Source: a virus
Direction: 5' to 3' (one strand)
DNA length: 22,923 nt
IMG/VR virus record: IMGVR_UViG_3300050821_001792
Coordinates: 1-22,923 of that record
In this document: positions 1 to 7,643 of the stretch, piece after piece
How positions within the stretch are numbered: position 1 is the stretch's first letter
How the letters are laid out: every line of letters begins with the position of its first letter
The notes under the pieces: generated by a model
Seen by the model: only the letters and a program-made list of their open reading frames with translations
Database searches by the model: none
Told to the model about the DNA's origin: nothing
Made by a program: the position numbers and the translations under genes

Positions 1-54
1 CTCACGACCTTATTTCCCCCCCCTGGCCGCGATCCGGCGGCGATCGGCCAGCTA

Positions 55-1809
55 ATGCCGCACTCGGCTTTCGGCTCCGCGTATCAACGAATTCGGGCGC
101 AAATGCTCGACCCGCCCGTGCCGTGCGCACACTGCCAACGGCGGGTCGCGACGACGTTGGACCACGACCCGCCGTTAGCGATGCACGTGCACCGGGAAGG
201 CGCCGGGTGCTGTCGGCTCATTCCGTCTTGCGATGAATGCAACCGCCGCGGCGGGCTAATGGTCGCCAACGGCACCTGGCGCCCGGGGGTGGAGTTGGCC
301 GGCACCGAACCGGAGGCCGAACCGGGCGGGATCGACGCCGGCGACCCGCGGTGGCGGGCGCGGTGGTTGCGAGAACTGATTGAGCGGATGCCGGCCGACG
401 CGACGTGGCCGCGGCTAATGAGCGCACCGCACGCCCGGGCCCGCGGCACCCTCGGCCCCGAATTCGTGGAGTGGTCCAACGTCCGGTCGGGCGGACAGTT
501 GCGTTGGTGGCAAGAGTTGGTCGCCTACCGGCTGTTAGAGATCGACGCCGACGGCCGGTTGGTTTGGGAGGCCGCGCTGATCTCGACCGCCCGGCAGGTT
601 GGCAAGTCGTGGTTGCTACGCGAACTGGCGTTGTGGCGGATACATCAGGGCGACCGGTTCGGCGAACCGCAAGACGTTTTGCACACCGGTAAGGACCTTG
701 CGATTTGTAAGGAGGTGCAACGCCGCGGGCGGATGTGGGCCAAAGCCCAACCCGAGGTTTTCGCGGTCCGGGAAGTCAACGGACAGGAGCAAATCGAACT
801 GCTCGCCGACGGGTCCCGATGGTTGTTGCGCGCCAAAGAAGCGGTGTACGGCTACGGCGCCAGTGTTGCGATGGTCGACGAAGCGTGGCGGGTGCGGGCG
901 TCCGCCGTCGATGAAGGGCTAACGCCGACGATGGCTGAGCGGGAGCAACCGCAACTAATCCTCTTTTCGACGGCGCACCGGCGGGCTACGTCGCTAATGC
1001 TCGACCGCCGGCGGGTTGCGCTCGACACGTTGGAAGCCGGCGACGGAGACTTGCTTATCGAGTGGTCGGCGCCGCCGACCGCCGACGATGACGACCCGGC
1101 CGGGTGGCGGCAAGCGTCGCCGTATTGGACTGGTCGCCGCGAACGGTTGGTAGCCGGCGTGCACGACCGCATGTTGTCCGGCGAGTTGGAAGACCCCGAC
1201 GAACCCGACCCGGTCCAATCGTTCCGGGCCCAGTGGTTGAACCGGTGGCCGCGCCGGCGGGCCGACCCGTCGGGCCCGACCGAACCGCTGCTCCCCGAGG
1301 GCGTCTGGGAAGCGCTCGCGGAAGAGGGCGTCGAAGCCACCGGCCCGGTGTGGGTTGCGATCGAAGACGATTACGGGTTGGGTGCCGCGGTCGCGTGCTG
1401 CCGGTTGACCGATGACGACCGGATCGAGGTTGACGGGTGGCTACGCGGCGACTGGGACTCGGCCGTCGCCGACGTCGTCCGATTGACCGACGCCTACACC
1501 GTGCGCCGGGTTGCGGTCGGCGCGTCGATGGTCGACCGGGTCCCGGCCGGGTTGCGGTCGATCGCGGAGCCGCGGGCCGGCGCCGCGACCCGCACCGGTC
1601 TGGCGTTGTTGCGGGATCTCGCGACCGGTGGCCGGTTGGTGCACGACGTCACGACCGACGAACTGGACCAAACCGTCGGCATGGCGTTGGTTCGCGAAGC
1701 CCCGTCTGGCCTGTTTCTGCTTTCCAAAGGGCCGACGCATTTGGTTCGCGCTCTCGTCTGGGCCCTCTCTGAGGCCCACAAGCCCGCGAGAGATCCCGCC
1801 ATCTTCTAA
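55..1809 (+). CDS. terL: Terminase large subunit with N-terminal HNH module
   Basis: ATP-driven DNA-packaging motor and headful/cos nuclease of a tailed phage. Residues about 24-67 look like an HNH nuclease: C24-x2-C27, then DHDPP (36-40), then C59-x2-C62 followed by N63 and GG. The terminase core follows: Walker A TARQVGKS at 178-185, Walker B VAMVDEAW ending near 278, and the coupling motif LILFSTAH near 301. The C-terminal third (from about 430, with an acidic pair in AIEDD) fits the RNase H-like nuclease. At 584 aa it is about 90-100 residues longer than a plain TerL of this type, which matches the extra HNH module. An in-frame ATG near 388 could also start a terminase without HNH. The frame is open upstream to the window edge, so the true start might lie further left. 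No small terminase is recognisable upstream in the window. Confidence 0.93.
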   Translation: MPHSAFGSAYQRIRAQMLDPPVPCAHCQRRVATTLDHDPPLAMHVHREGAGCCRLIPSCDECNRRGGLMVANGTWRPGVELAGTEPEAEPGGIDAGDPRWRARWLRELIERMPADATWPRLMSAPHARARGTLGPEFVEWSNVRSGGQLRWWQELVAYRLLEIDADGRLVWEAALISTARQVGKSWLLRELALWRIHQGDRFGEPQDVLHTGKDLAICKEVQRRGRMWAKAQPEVFAVREVNGQEQIELLADGSRWLLRAKEAVYGYGASVAMVDEAWRVRASAVDEGLTPTMAEREQPQLILFSTAHRRATSLMLDRRRVALDTLEAGDGDLLIEWSAPPTADDDDPAGWRQASPYWTGRRERLVAGVHDRMLSGELEDPDEPDPVQSFRAQWLNRWPRRRADPSGPTEPLLPEGVWEALAEEGVEATGPVWVAIEDDYGLGAAVACCRLTDDDRIEVDGWLRGDWDSAVADVVRLTDAYTVRRVAVGASMVDRVPAGLRSIAEPRAGAATRTGLALLRDLATGGRLVHDVTTDELDQTVGMALVREAPSGLFLLSKGPTHLVRALVWALSEAHKPARDPAIF

Positions 1810-1810
1810 C

Positions 1811-1823
1811 CCCCGCGCCGGGG
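1811..1823 (+). terminator. Short GC hairpin just after terL
   Basis: CCCCG and CGGGG pair around a three-base loop, immediately after the terL stop codon. There is no T-tract, so this is at best a weak terminator or mRNA-end structure. It lies 30 bases before a larger hairpin. Confidence 0.25.
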
Positions 1824-1852
1824 CGTCGGATAGCCTCCACGGGGCTTAGGAT

Positions 1853-1904
1853 GGCTCAGGGGCCCATGTTCGCGTTCCCTGGCGTCGGACATGGGCCCCG
1901 AGCC
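1853..1904 (+). terminator. Large hairpin between terL and the next gene
   Basis: GGCTC, one unpaired A, then GGGGCCCATGT (1853-1869) pair with ACATGGGCCCC then GAGCC (1889-1904). This gives 16 base pairs with one bulge. Inside the loop, CGC (1871-1873) can pair with GCG (1882-1884). There is no T-tract downstream. It ends 28 bases before the next start codon, so it could be a terminator/attenuator, an mRNA-protection element or a processing site between terL and the downstream genes. Confidence 0.5.
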
Positions 1905-1932
1905 GAACAATCCAATCCAGGGAGATGGACAA

Positions 1933-2403
1933 ATGGACGACGCAACCCAGAACGGCGCCGGTATCGACGCCGAAGACGCGGCACTAGTCGCCGGGGTGCA
2001 ACGCAGGATCGAACGTCGCCGCCGGCGGATCGAAGAGCTAGAGGCCGAGCTAGCCGACCAACGGCCGCAACTAAAACGCGACGAGCGGGTGATAGCGCTG
2101 CTCACCGGCGTCGAACCAACCGGCGCTAAACCCGGCCCCAAAACCAAAGCGACGAACCTATCTCGGGTCGGGCCCGAAACGTTGGCCACGATCGAGGCCG
2201 CGATACGCAACTACGCCGTCGACCACGAAGAGTTTCGCCAAGTCGACATACGCAAAATGCCAAACGCCCCCGTCGACAAATCCAGCCAAATGGCCGTCGC
2301 GTTCGAGCAACTACGAGAGCGCAACGTGATCCGGTTCGTACGCCAAGACGGCAACGCGAAAGTGTTCCGGCTCACCCGCGAAGCCGCGACCGTGAGCGAG
2401 TAA
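1933..2403 (+). CDS. Coiled-coil plus winged-helix-like phage protein
   Basis: 156-aa protein, function not recognised. The start at 1933 is chosen over an in-frame ATG at 1891 because GGGAG (1920-1924) lies 8 bases ahead of it, whereas 1891 lies inside the stem of the preceding hairpin. The N-terminal part (about residues 15-55) is a highly charged, arginine- and glutamate-rich helix that should form a coiled coil. A basic linker (GAKPGPKTKAT) follows. The C-terminal 75 residues look like a small winged-helix fold ending in a beta-hairpin (VIRFVRQDGNAKVFRL). The next gene follows immediately (TAA then ATG). Coiled coil plus DNA-binding fold next to terL would suit a small terminase or packaging accessory protein, but that is only inference. 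Confidence 0.8.
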   Translation: MDDATQNGAGIDAEDAALVAGVQRRIERRRRRIEELEAELADQRPQLKRDERVIALLTGVEPTGAKPGPKTKATNLSRVGPETLATIEAAIRNYAVDHEEFRQVDIRKMPNAPVDKSSQMAVAFEQLRERNVIRFVRQDGNAKVFRLTREAATVSE

Positions 2404-2850
2404 ATGTCGGCCCGTCGCAACGGACGCCGAAGCGGGCAAATCGATCTAAGCCTGTTCGGCATGTCCGACACCGAACTGTTGGAACGCGTCAACGACCTTG
2501 CCGACGATGACGGGTGGACCTCAACTCTCGCCGTGCGGTTGGCGATCGGCGAGAACCCCGACGAAGCCGACCCGAACTTCCATTCCGGCGCCGGCCCGCG
2601 ACTGGCATGGATGAAACGCTACGGGTGGTTAGAGCAACACCCCGACCACCGCAACCTATGGCGACTCAAAGCCATGGGCCACGCCATCCTCGACAACCCC
2701 GAGCTGAGCCACTCGATACAAACCGCGCTCGAAAAGCTCAACCCGGCGCAACGGCTCAAACTCACCCGTGAGATCTCCGCGTCGGGTGCCGCTAGTGCCG
2801 AGGAGATCAAGACGGCGCTACGCCGCGAATGGCGCAGGAACATTCGCTAG
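2404..2850 (+). CDS. Small winged-helix-like phage protein
   Basis: 148-aa protein with no recognised family. It starts directly after the stop of the preceding gene, so the two are probably translationally coupled. The N terminus is basic (MSARRNGRRSG). The middle (about 55-95) reads as a helix-turn-helix/winged-helix segment with MKRYGWLEQHP, followed by a strand-like NLWRLKAMG. The C-terminal 45 residues are helical and basic (LNPAQRLKLTREI). The same fold type is suspected in the preceding gene, so the pair may act together on DNA, perhaps in packaging or late regulation. It sits between terL and the portal, where phages often carry small accessory genes. Confidence 0.78.
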   Translation: MSARRNGRRSGQIDLSLFGMSDTELLERVNDLADDDGWTSTLAVRLAIGENPDEADPNFHSGAGPRLAWMKRYGWLEQHPDHRNLWRLKAMGHAILDNPELSHSIQTALEKLNPAQRLKLTREISASGAASAEEIKTALRREWRRNIR

Positions 2851-3107
2851 CCCTATGGTCGATCCGCCCGTGCCAAGTGTGCGGGCGATCGGTCAAATGC
2901 GAACCGGGGTATCTGGCCAACATTCGGGTTGTTTGTTGGCGGTGTATCGGCGATGGATTCGCAAAAACCCGAGCTATGGGCTACAAATTGCGCAACGATG
3001 AAGCTCCGGAGTATCCGCCCGGGGGGCGTGATCCCGAACCCCAACGATCCGGCGGACGTCCCGCCGGCAACCGTAGGACCGCCCGAAGCTCGGCCGGGCG
3101 ATCCTAA
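2829..3107 (+). CDS. Small zinc-ribbon protein overlapping the portal start
   Basis: 92-aa reading frame overlapping the end of the previous gene by 22 bases. Residues 15-39 carry C15-x2-C18 and C36-x2-C39, with another Cys at 24, a convincing zinc-ribbon layout. The C-terminal half is low-complexity, rich in Arg, Pro and Gly, and lies on top of the portal N-terminal coding region in another frame, so its real functional length may be only about 55 residues. There is no clear ribosome-binding site; translation probably depends on coupling to the upstream gene. Function unknown; DNA or RNA binding is the usual role of such ribbons. Confidence 0.55.
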   Translation: MAQEHSLALWSIRPCQVCGRSVKCEPGYLANIRVVCWRCIGDGFAKTRAMGYKLRNDEAPEYPPGGRDPEPQRSGGRPAGNRRTARSSAGRS

Positions 3108-4245
3108 CGGCGTCGAAATCATCGGCACCGGCATACCGTCGGTGCCGCCGCCGCGGATCACGGCGTCCGCGTGGTCGGGGTGGCCGGGCGAATGGTGGCC
3201 ACCACTATGGGGCGGGCAGCTAACCCAACTGACCGACACCGCATGGGCGTGTCTGGACCTCAACAGTTCCGTGCTCGCGACGATGCCGCCATACCTAGTC
3301 GGCAACGCCGCGTCGATCGACACCGCATGGATGCGAAACCCCGACCCCGACACCTACACATCGTGGGACGAATTCGCAAAACAACTGTTCTGGGACTACC
3401 AACTAGGCGAGGTGTTCGTAATCGCAACCGCGTGGTATGCCACCGGCTACCCCGCCCGCTTTCACGTCGTCCCGCCATGGGTGGTCAACGTCGAAATGAA
3501 CGCCGGCACCCGGTCCTACACAATCGGAAGCCTCGACGTCACCGCCGACATACTCCACATCCGTTACAAGTCGACAGTCGACGACTGCCACGGCCACGGG
3601 CCACTGGAAGTCGGCGCCAGCCGCATGGTTGCCGACCAACTGTTGAGCCGCTACGCCCAAGGATTCGCCGCCGCCGGCGGCGTGCCAACGTCGGTGTTGA
3701 CGCACCCCGACAAACTCACCGAAACGCAAGCGACCGACCTAAAGGCCCAGTGGGTAGAGGCCCGGCGAAGCGCGATCGGCGAACCGGCCGTCTTGTCCGG
3801 CGGGGTGACCTGGCAAGCAACCCAAATCAACCCCAAAGACATGGCGTTGGTGGAGTTGAGCCAACTCACCGAATCGCGGATAGCGGTGCTGCTCGGCGTC
3901 CCGCCATACCTAGTCGGACTCCCCACCGGCGCCGATCAATCGATGACCTACACAAACGCAAGCGGACTCTTCGACTATCACTGGCGGGCCGGGCTACGCC
4001 CCAAAGCCCAAGCGGTCATGTCCGCGCTCTCGGAATGGGTGCTCCCGCGCGGCACCGCCGTCGAGATCAACCGCGACGCTTACGTCGAGCCTGAGCCTTA
4101 CCAGCGAGCCCAGACGGCTCAAATCTTGAACAACATTCGCGACCCGCAAGGAAACCCCGTTCTAACCGTCGATGAGATTCGGTCCATAGAGCGGTTCGCG
4201 GTCGCCGGCACGTCGGGGATACCGGAGGTTGTGACCGATGAGTGA
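2998..4245 (+). CDS. Portal protein (HK97/lambda-type)
   Basis: Dodecameric channel at the head vertex through which DNA is packed and ejected. The reading matches the HK97-family phage portal (Phage_portal): TDTAWACLDLNSSVLATMPP near the N terminus, the central GHGPLEVGASRMVADQLLSRYAQGF-like helix region, then ESRIAVLLGVPPYLVG and QSMTYTNASGLFDYHW in the clip/stem part. The start is uncertain: ATG at 2998 is preferred because the codons after it look coding; ATG at 2953 and TTG at 2929 are possible in the same frame. None has a good ribosome-binding site. About 415 aa, normal for the family. The first 50 residues are proline-rich and probably disordered. It overlaps the protease gene by 8 bases. 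Confidence 0.92.
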   Translation: MKLRSIRPGGVIPNPNDPADVPPATVGPPEARPGDPNGVEIIGTGIPSVPPPRITASAWSGWPGEWWPPLWGGQLTQLTDTAWACLDLNSSVLATMPPYLVGNAASIDTAWMRNPDPDTYTSWDEFAKQLFWDYQLGEVFVIATAWYATGYPARFHVVPPWVVNVEMNAGTRSYTIGSLDVTADILHIRYKSTVDDCHGHGPLEVGASRMVADQLLSRYAQGFAAAGGVPTSVLTHPDKLTETQATDLKAQWVEARRSAIGEPAVLSGGVTWQATQINPKDMALVELSQLTESRIAVLLGVPPYLVGLPTGADQSMTYTNASGLFDYHWRAGLRPKAQAVMSALSEWVLPRGTAVEINRDAYVEPEPYQRAQTAQILNNIRDPQGNPVLTVDEIRSIERFAVAGTSGIPEVVTDE

Positions 4246-4864
4246 GCTAGAGCTAGAGCCCACCGAAGACGCGCCCGAGCGTCCCGCCGGCCAGCCATGG
4301 CTACGCCACGCCGAAGTGCGCGACGTTTCCTTCCCCGGTCGCACAATCGAACTTGTCGTCATGCCATACGAAACGCCGGCGATGGTCGCCTATGACGGGC
4401 GCATGGTGCAAGAGGTGATCGACCGGGCCGCGTTCGCAGGGATCGAACGTCGCGCCAACCGGGTGCGAGTCAACCGCGAACACGAGGTGTTGCACACCGT
4501 CGGGCGGGCCGTCGCATTCCACCCCAACCGTGACGAAGGGTTGGTCGCCGAGCTACGGATTGCGCGCACCCCGATGGGCGATGAAACGTTGACGCTCGCC
4601 GCCGACGGCGACCTTGACGCAAGCGCGGCGTTTCTGCCGATGGACGGCGGGTTGAAATGGGAAACGCGCTCGGCCTACCGGATCACCAAAGCATGGCTTG
4701 GACACATCGCGATGACCTCGGACCCCGCCTACCCCGACGCCCGGGTGCTGGCCGTCCGTAACGCCGACGCGGAGCCGAACCTGTCACCAACACCCAACCT
4801 CGACGTTGTCCGCGGGTGGCTGTTGGCGGACTCTGTAGCATCCGACCCGAACTTGAACCGCTGA
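4238..4864 (+). CDS. Prohead maturation protease (HK97 family, U35-like)
   Basis: Serine protease that removes the scaffold domain from capsid subunits during head maturation. The 208-aa length is usual for the family. Visible landmarks: the beta-strand segment RTIELVVMPYETPAMV near residues 35-50, the catalytic-His region NREHEVLHTVG (His82), and the Ser region LDASAAF (Ser129), followed by RITKAWLGHIAMTSDPAY, the typical end of the core. The last 40 residues are variable. ATGAG at 4238 overlaps the portal stop, so the two are translationally coupled. Position between portal and capsid is the canonical order. Confidence 0.9.
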   Translation: MSELELEPTEDAPERPAGQPWLRHAEVRDVSFPGRTIELVVMPYETPAMVAYDGRMVQEVIDRAAFAGIERRANRVRVNREHEVLHTVGRAVAFHPNRDEGLVAELRIARTPMGDETLTLAADGDLDASAAFLPMDGGLKWETRSAYRITKAWLGHIAMTSDPAYPDARVLAVRNADAEPNLSPTPNLDVVRGWLLADSVASDPNLNR

Positions 4865-4956
4865 ACTACCAGCCGTTGTAGACCGCAGGGCGGGCCGGCT
4901 GTCGCGGGGGACGCGCGTTCGATGCAAAACATCGACGCTGAAAGGACCCCGCAACC

Positions 4957-6165
4957 ATGGGCGCCACCGATGCCCTGCTCGCCCGACTACAGGGCGAGAT
5001 CGAAGAGCGTTCGAGCTTTCTCAACAACCTAGTTGAGGGAGCCGAAGCCGATAAACGCGACCTGACCGAGCAAGAAATGACGCTGCTCGCACGCACCCGC
5101 GAGCGCATCCAAGCGATCAACGAACAGGTTGGGCCGCTGCAAGCCGCCGCCAAGATCGCGGCGGACTCCCACAAACGCACCGCGGAGATCGCCCGCGAAT
5201 TCGCCGAGGCCCGCGACCCCGGCGCCACCAAGCCGCTGGAATACCGGTCCGCCGGCCAATACGCCGTCGACATGTGGCGGGCCGGACTCGGCAACGATGA
5301 GGCCCGGCAACGGCTCGAACTGTTCAACCGGGCCGCGGCACACCAGACAACCGGCGACAACCCCGGTTTGCTCCCCGAGCAAATCTTGGGGCCGGTGGTC
5401 AATTTCATCGACGCCGCACGACCGCTCGTGAGCGCGCTCGGACCGCGCCAGTTGCCCGCCGGCAACTGGTCCCGCCCGCAAGTCATCCAACACACGCAGG
5501 TGGGCCCACAGACGGCAGAAAAAGCCGAGTTGGTGTCCCGCAAAATGACGATCAACAACGTTCCGGTAGCCGCCAAGACCTATGGCGGATACGTGAACGT
5601 TTCGCGGCAAAACATCGACTGGTCACAACCCGCGGTCATGGACATCGTGATCAACGACCTGGCCGCGCAATACGCGCTCGAAACCGAGAACGTCACCGGC
5701 GCCGACCTCACCGCCGCGGCAACCGCCGGGCCGACGCTCCCGGCCACCCCGACCAACGCCGACGTTGCCGCCGCGGTCTGGGCCGCGGCCGGGTTGGTGT
5801 ACGCCGCCACGAAGGGCCAAGGGCGACTCTTGCTCGTCTGTTCGCCCGACATGCTCGGCCTGATCGGACCGCTGTTCGCCCCCGTCAACCCGACCAACGC
5901 CCAGTCGACCGGTTTTACCGCCGGCAACTTTGGCCAAGGTGCCATGGGCGCGATCTCCGGAATTGCGGTGATCGTTTCCGCCGGCCTAGCCGCCGGCACC
6001 GTGCTCGTGCTCTCAACCGCCGCCGCGGAGGTGTACGAAGACCGCATCGGCGCGTTGCAGGTAGTCGAACCGTCGGTGTTGGGTGTGCAGGTTGCCTATG
6101 CCGGCTACTTCGCCGACCTGCCGTTGGCGCCGGCCGGGATTATCAAAGTGTCGGTGACGCCATGA
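4957..6165 (+). CDS. Major capsid protein (HK97 fold)
   Basis: Structural subunit of the icosahedral head, 402 aa. AAAGGA at 4941-4946 lies 10 bases before the ATG, in a 92-base gap that also holds a GATG/CATC mini-hairpin. Residues 1 to about 75 form a charged helical region (GEIEERSSFLNNLVEGAEAD and onward) that serves as the scaffold/delta domain removed by the neighbouring protease. The HK97 core follows, with LLPEQILGPVVNFIDAARPL (N-arm/E-loop side), VPVAAKTYGGYVNVSRQNID, and the C-terminal P-domain and A-domain strands. Ala and Gly stretches near 240-260 are typical of actinophage capsids. No separate scaffold gene is needed. Confidence 0.93.
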   Translation: MGATDALLARLQGEIEERSSFLNNLVEGAEADKRDLTEQEMTLLARTRERIQAINEQVGPLQAAAKIAADSHKRTAEIAREFAEARDPGATKPLEYRSAGQYAVDMWRAGLGNDEARQRLELFNRAAAHQTTGDNPGLLPEQILGPVVNFIDAARPLVSALGPRQLPAGNWSRPQVIQHTQVGPQTAEKAELVSRKMTINNVPVAAKTYGGYVNVSRQNIDWSQPAVMDIVINDLAAQYALETENVTGADLTAAATAGPTLPATPTNADVAAAVWAAAGLVYAATKGQGRLLLVCSPDMLGLIGPLFAPVNPTNAQSTGFTAGNFGQGAMGAISGIAVIVSAGLAAGTVLVLSTAAAEVYEDRIGALQVVEPSVLGVQVAYAGYFADLPLAPAGIIKVSVTP

Positions 6166-6374
6166 TGGCCGGCGAAGTCTGGGACGCCCCGAACCAACAG
6201 ACGGTGAGGCCCGACGAATCGCCGCCGTGGGCAGAGGGCGACGGCGCCGGCGGTGACGTCGACGGAGAACCGGGCACCCCGCTGCCCGACCCCGAGCCGC
6301 CCGACCCCGAAGAGCCGCCGCCCGACCCGCCGCCCGAAGGTGGCGTCAAGACGACGCGAGCGAAAGGCAAGTAG
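6162..6374 (+). CDS. Acidic proline-rich small protein
   Basis: 70-aa protein starting in an ATGATG that overlaps the capsid stop. The middle is almost pure Asp/Glu/Pro/Gly (PLPDPEPPDPEEPPPDPP), surely disordered, and the C terminus is basic (TTRAKGK). No domain recognised. Its position directly after the capsid and before the connector suggests a head-associated or decoration-linked peptide, but nothing in the sequence proves a role. A second protein of similar composition lies at 21836-21976. Confidence 0.7.
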   Translation: MMAGEVWDAPNQQTVRPDESPPWAEGDGAGGDVDGEPGTPLPDPEPPDPEEPPPDPPPEGGVKTTRAKGK

Positions 6375-6697
6375 TGGCATACGCGACGGTTGACGAGCTG
6401 GCCGCTGCGTTGCGAATCACCGTCACCGCGGCGAACGAGGCAAGCCTCCAAGCTTGCCTCGACGCCGCGGCAACGGAGATCGACGCCGCGATGGACCGCA
6501 CCGACACGCTCGACCCCGACGACGCGTTGGCGAACCGGGTGAACGTGCTCCGCGGCGTCGAATGGTTCAAAGGTCAAGACGCCGCGTTCGGTGTGATCGG
6601 CATGTCCGAAACGGGTGCGCTCAGAGCACCCGCCGACGGATTCGCCCGCCACTACGTCACCCTACTGCCCAACAAACAGAAATTCGGGGTGGCATAG
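6374..6697 (+). CDS. Head-tail connector (gp6-like adaptor)
   Basis: 107-aa, largely alpha-helical protein matching the phage gp6-like head-tail connector pattern: YATVDELAAALRI at the N terminus, then a helical stretch AASLQACLDAAATEIDAAM-like, LDPDDALANRVNVLRGVEW and KGQDAAFGVIG. It forms the ring attached to the portal. GTG start (6374) shares its G with the preceding TAG stop, with an AAAGG ribosome-binding site at 6364-6367. A strong 45-base hairpin lies inside its coding sequence at 6426-6470. Confidence 0.78.
   Translation: MAYATVDELAAALRITVTAANEASLQACLDAAATEIDAAMDRTDTLDPDDALANRVNVLRGVEWFKGQDAAFGVIGMSETGALRAPADGFARHYVTLLPNKQKFGVA
6426..6470. repeat. 18-bp interrupted inverted repeat in the connector gene
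   Basis: CCGCGGCG (6426-6433), AA, CGAGGCAAGC (6436-6445), six-base loop, GCTTGCCTCG (6452-6461), A, CGCCGCGG (6463-6470). All 18 pairs are perfect, interrupted only by AA opposite A. In the protein it falls on a variable helical stretch rich in Ala. Confidence 0.85.
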
Positions 6698-7114
6698 GTG
6701 TCGGTCGCGACGCAACTAGTCGACCTGACCGCGCTACGCGACGCACTCGGCGCCGTGCTCGCACCCGTCAACGAAGACGACCCGCCGGTGTTGGTCGACG
6801 TCGTCGATGCGCTCACCCCGCCGGCGCTAATGCTGATATGGGGCGACCCGTGGCTAGAGCCCGGCACCGGTCGCCCGACCATGGGCCCGTGCATCTGGAC
6901 CGCCCGGCTACAGGTACTGGCCGTCGCCAGCCGGCTAGAGCCCGGGCCCGGCATTCGCACCCTGGAAAGTCTCGTCACCCAAGTTGTCGAGCGCACCAAA
7001 GCGGACGTTTACACCTGGAAGCTCGACGGTGTATCCGGGCCGCGGGTGTTCGACATCGCCGGCCTGTCATATCTCGGAGCCCGCGTCACCTACCTAGTGC
7101 CAACCGCTGTGTAA
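6698..7114 (+). CDS. Putative head-tail joining or tail terminator protein
   Basis: 138 aa, GTG start directly after the TAG of the connector gene. Contains LRDALGAVLAPVNEDDPPVLVD, a WGDPWLEPG loop, and a mixed beta region ending in FDIAGLSYLGARVTYLVP, which suits the small alpha/beta fold of tail terminators and head-closure proteins. Not a clear match to a named family by eye. Position (after the gp6-like adaptor, before the tail tube protein) is the main support. Confidence 0.65.
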   Translation: MSVATQLVDLTALRDALGAVLAPVNEDDPPVLVDVVDALTPPALMLIWGDPWLEPGTGRPTMGPCIWTARLQVLAVASRLEPGPGIRTLESLVTQVVERTKADVYTWKLDGVSGPRVFDIAGLSYLGARVTYLVPTAV

Positions 7115-7127
7115 AGGAAACGGAGAA

Positions 7128-7634
7128 ATGAGCGTCACTACAACCGAACCAATGCCGCTAATCCTGACCGACGCGAGCATAAAAATCGGCGGCACCGAAC
7201 TGGCGTGCGTCGCGAATCACATCGAGCTATCGCCCGACACCGCCGTAACGACCCTCGACACAATGTGTGGGTCGCGCGACTACCCTGGAACCGTCAAATG
7301 GTCGCTAGTCGCGACGCTCTACCAGTCGTTCGACACCGGCGCCACCGAAGACACGCTCTCCGCCGCCGTCGCCGCCTACCGGGTCGACGGCACCCCGGTG
7401 GACTACGTCGTCGCCGGCTACAAAGACCGCCCCATCGGACCCGACAACCCGTCATGGAGCGGGCAGGCGATCCCGAAGGATTACTCGCCGATCAACGGCG
7501 ACGCCGGCGACGCGTCAACGATCGATCTCGAATGGTCGTGCACCGCACCGCCCACCAAATCGGTCACCCCCGAAAACGGTGGCGTCACATTCTCAACACC
7601 CGCCGCCGGCGGTGACGAAACCGGCGACGCGTGA
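7128..7634 (+). CDS. Major tail protein (tail tube)
   Basis: 168-aa protein predicted to polymerise into the non-contractile tail tube. AAAGGAAACGGAGAA directly before the ATG gives a strong ribosome-binding site, as expected for an abundant structural protein. The sequence has alternating beta strands (LTDASIKIGGTELACVANHIEL, TVKWSLVATLYQSF, VDYVVAGYKDRP), the pattern of tube proteins, then a disordered tail rich in Pro, Gly and Thr. It precedes the chaperones and tape measure, as usual. Confidence 0.8.
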   Translation: MSVTTTEPMPLILTDASIKIGGTELACVANHIELSPDTAVTTLDTMCGSRDYPGTVKWSLVATLYQSFDTGATEDTLSAAVAAYRVDGTPVDYVVAGYKDRPIGPDNPSWSGQAIPKDYSPINGDAGDASTIDLEWSCTAPPTKSVTPENGGVTFSTPAAGGDETGDA

Positions 7635-7643
7635 GGCCAGCCG

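Noticed and set aside
84-479. Long minus-strand frames over terL (also 852-1340 and 1441-1779)
   Set aside because: They mirror the terminase coding strand, have no recognisable domain or ribosome-binding site, and arise from high GC content.
3171-4094. 307-aa plus-strand frame inside the portal gene
   Set aside because: Arg-rich, low-complexity translation typical of an out-of-frame reading of GC-rich DNA; the portal frame carries the family motifs.
4866-5610. Minus-strand frames opposite the capsid gene
   Set aside because: Ser/Arg-rich translations without motifs; the plus-strand capsid frame is clear.
6454-7131. 225-aa plus-strand frame over the connector genes
   Set aside because: Almost entirely Arg/Pro/Ala, a frame shadow of the connector and terminator genes.
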